In this document: positions 62,813-64,000 of the stretch, piece by piece | Layout: every line of letters starts with the position of its first letter | How positions within the stretch are numbered: position 1 is the first letter of the stretch | The notes under the pieces: model-generated | Seen by the model: only the letters and a program-made list of their open reading frames with translations | Told to the model about the DNA's origin: nothing | Database searches by the model: none | Origin: Kofleriaceae bacterium | GTDB taxonomy: Bacteria; Myxococcota_A; Polyangia; Haliangiales; Haliangiaceae | Assembly: GCA_024762925.1 (NCBI GenBank) | Contig: JANTGM010000015.1 | Location: forward strand, 1 to 64,000 | Direction of reading: 5' to 3' | Length of the DNA: 64,000 nucleotides | Program-made: the position numbers and the translations under genes

Positions 62813-64000
62813 TTTCGCTTGCGTTGGTGCTCTTGGTTGCGGCGATATGCATCAGCATCGAGGCCTTTTTCTCTGGTTCGGAGATTGCGATGGTCTCGGC
62901 GTCCAGGCCCCTGCTGCGATCGAAGGTACAAGCGGGAGATCGTGGTGCAGTCTTGGCGGAAAAGTACCTAGATTCTCCGCAGACTCTTTTGGCAACGACA
63001 CTGTTGGGCACAAACTTGGCAGTGGTCAGCTTTTCTGTAGTCGTGACGGTCTATCTTGCCCAAGGGGGCTACGGTGGCGGTGAGTTGTTAGCGGTGATTC
63101 TCGTGACGCCTTTCACCCTCATCATGGGCGAAGTAATCCCGAAGACCCTGTTTCAGCAACGCGCGGACGACTTGGTAACTCGGCTGATTTTTCCGCTACA
63201 CGCCGCTTCCATTGTCTTGAGGCCGCTGATTCTCTTGGTTGGTGGCTTTGCCCAACTCACATCGAAAGTCTTTGGTGCGGATGTGCAGCGAGCATTTGTA
63301 ACGAGAGAAGAACTCTCACTTCTCTTGGAGGCGTCCGAGAATCACGGCCCTGCGGAAGCCGAGATAACCGAGTCAGAGCGGGAGATGATTACCAACTTGC
63401 TCGACATGTCGGGGGAGACGGTCGACAAGGTCATGTTGCCGCTCTCAGAGATTACCGCGATTCCTCAGGAGACCTCCGTGTCGGAGGCGGTGCGTGAAGT
63501 TGCAGACAAGCAGCATTCGCGGATGCCGGTGTACGAGGGGCGGGTGGACAATATCGTTGGTGTCTTGCATGTTTTCGATCTTCTGCAGGTTGGCGCTCAT
63601 GAACTCGAAGCCGAGATCAAGAAGCTCGCTCGGCCGGCTCACTACGTCCCCGAGTCGTTTCTGGCCGTTGATTTGCTGGGCGAGTTGCAAGGCTCGGGTA
63701 AGACAATGGCTATCGTTGTTGACGAGTACGGTGGAGCTGTTGGTGTGGTGACCATCGAAGATTTGCTCGAGGAAATCGTCGGGGAAATCGAGGACGAGCA
63801 TGACGATGCGACGAGCCTCATCGTCGCGGATCAGCCCGGTGTGTGGACGGTGGAGGCGAAGGTCTCTGTGGAGCGGGTCAATGATGAGCTCGGAATTGCG
63901 CTTCCCGAAGATGATTCCTATGAATCGATTGCGGGGCTCATCCTGCATCAGCTTCGGCGACTTCCCAATGAGGGCGACACCGTCCTTGTTGGTGATGTGA
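62809..64000 (+). CDS. CNNM/CorC (HlyC-like) transporter, second paralogue, cut by the window end
   Basis: Open from GTG 62809 to the window edge (397 codons, no stop). DUF21 ([34 protein letters not shown]), CBS pair ([40 protein letters not shown]) and the start of the CorC/HlyC C-terminal domain ([20 protein letters not shown]) are all visible. Paired with the preceding gene, it may form a heteromeric metal-ion exporter. Confidence 0.88.
   Translation, partial: MISLALVLLVAAICISIEAFFSGSEIAMVSASRPLLRSKVQAGDRGAVLAEKYLDSPQTLLATTLLGTNLAVVSFSVVVTVYLAQGGYGGGELLAVILVTPFTLIMGEVIPKTLFQQRADDLVTRLIFPLHAASIVLRPLILLVGGFAQLTSKVFGADVQRAFVTREELSLLLEASENHGPAEAEITESEREMITNLLDMSGETVDKVMLPLSEITAIPQETSVSEAVREVADKQHSRMPVYEGRVDNIVGVLHVFDLLQVGAHELEAEIKKLARPAHYVPESFLAVDLLGELQGSGKTMAIVVDEYGGAVGVVTIEDLLEEIVGEIEDEHDDATSLIVADQPGVWTVEAKVSVERVNDELGIALPEDDSYESIAGLILHQLRRLPNEGDTVLVGDV

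Noticed and set aside
1-64000. tRNA (including tRNA-Sec), rRNA, CRISPR or integron attC sites
   Set aside because: No cloverleaf T-arm, rRNA motif, spaced direct-repeat array or GTTRRRY core site was recognised by eye. The CTAG repeats do not have attC structure.

Overview
The window is about 64 kb of moderately GC-rich chromosomal DNA, densely packed with genes on both strands. It most likely comes from a member of the Myxococcota or a neighbouring former deltaproteobacterial lineage. Support for this: two DUF2330 proteins end in MYXO-CTERM-like tails (Cys, membrane segment, Arg cluster), there is an MglA-type GTPase, there are many lipoproteins and signalling proteins, and selenocysteine appears to be used. 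No rRNA, tRNA, CRISPR array or prophage was seen.

Layout. 0.3-2.3 kb: minC-minD-minE. 2.4-9.3 kb: PP2C-cNMP fusion, degenerate tandem DsbA-like protein, ClC channel, divergent Lgt, DUF445 protein. 9.3-13.5 kb: a hybrid kinase lacking both its kinase His and receiver Asp, coupled to cheR, then an HtrA protease. 13.6-19.8 kb: two DUF2330 paralogues overlapping a pentaheme TPR lipoprotein, facing a tail-anchored STAS/zinc protein. 20.4-23.8 kb: a 3D-domain lipoprotein and a BlaI-RegB-RegA-like operon with its own BlaI-type operator. 23.8-24.8 kb: two divergent genes that make sense only if in-frame UGA codons are read as selenocysteine, namely an HMA (MerP-like) protein with UxxxU and a thioredoxin-like lipoprotein with UGGC and a good bacterial SECIS hairpin. 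25-28 kb: SRPBCC-DUF5995 protein and an ILVBL-like ThDP enzyme. 28-34.3 kb: chemotaxis cluster (MCP, CheX, CheY, CheW, CheA; divergent CheY, CheX) ending in a decayed cheB. 34.4-39.1 kb: lipoproteins, an arrestin-like protein, a lipoprotein truncated haemoglobin, a VWA lipoprotein. 39.2-44.2 kb: NrsF-like/ECF sigma pair, SLC13 transporter, small basic protein, beta-propeller lipoprotein. 44.2-52.9 kb: rnr, small proteins, thiI-cysteine desulfurase head-to-head with hemW, then hrcA. 53-56.5 kb: grpE-dnaK-dnaJ. 56.5-64 kb: DUF362 protein, M50 protease, zinc-ribbon protein, MglA-like GTPase with histidine kinase, two CNNM/CorC proteins (the second runs off the end).

The intergenic gaps carry a family of short MITE-like repeats bounded by CTAG, some with terminal inverted repeats. 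Several lie so that the bounding CTAG supplies the TAG stop codon of the neighbouring gene. The two main discoveries are the selenoprotein pair at 23.8-24.8 kb, which ordinary gene calling truncates, and this CTAG-bounded repeat family.
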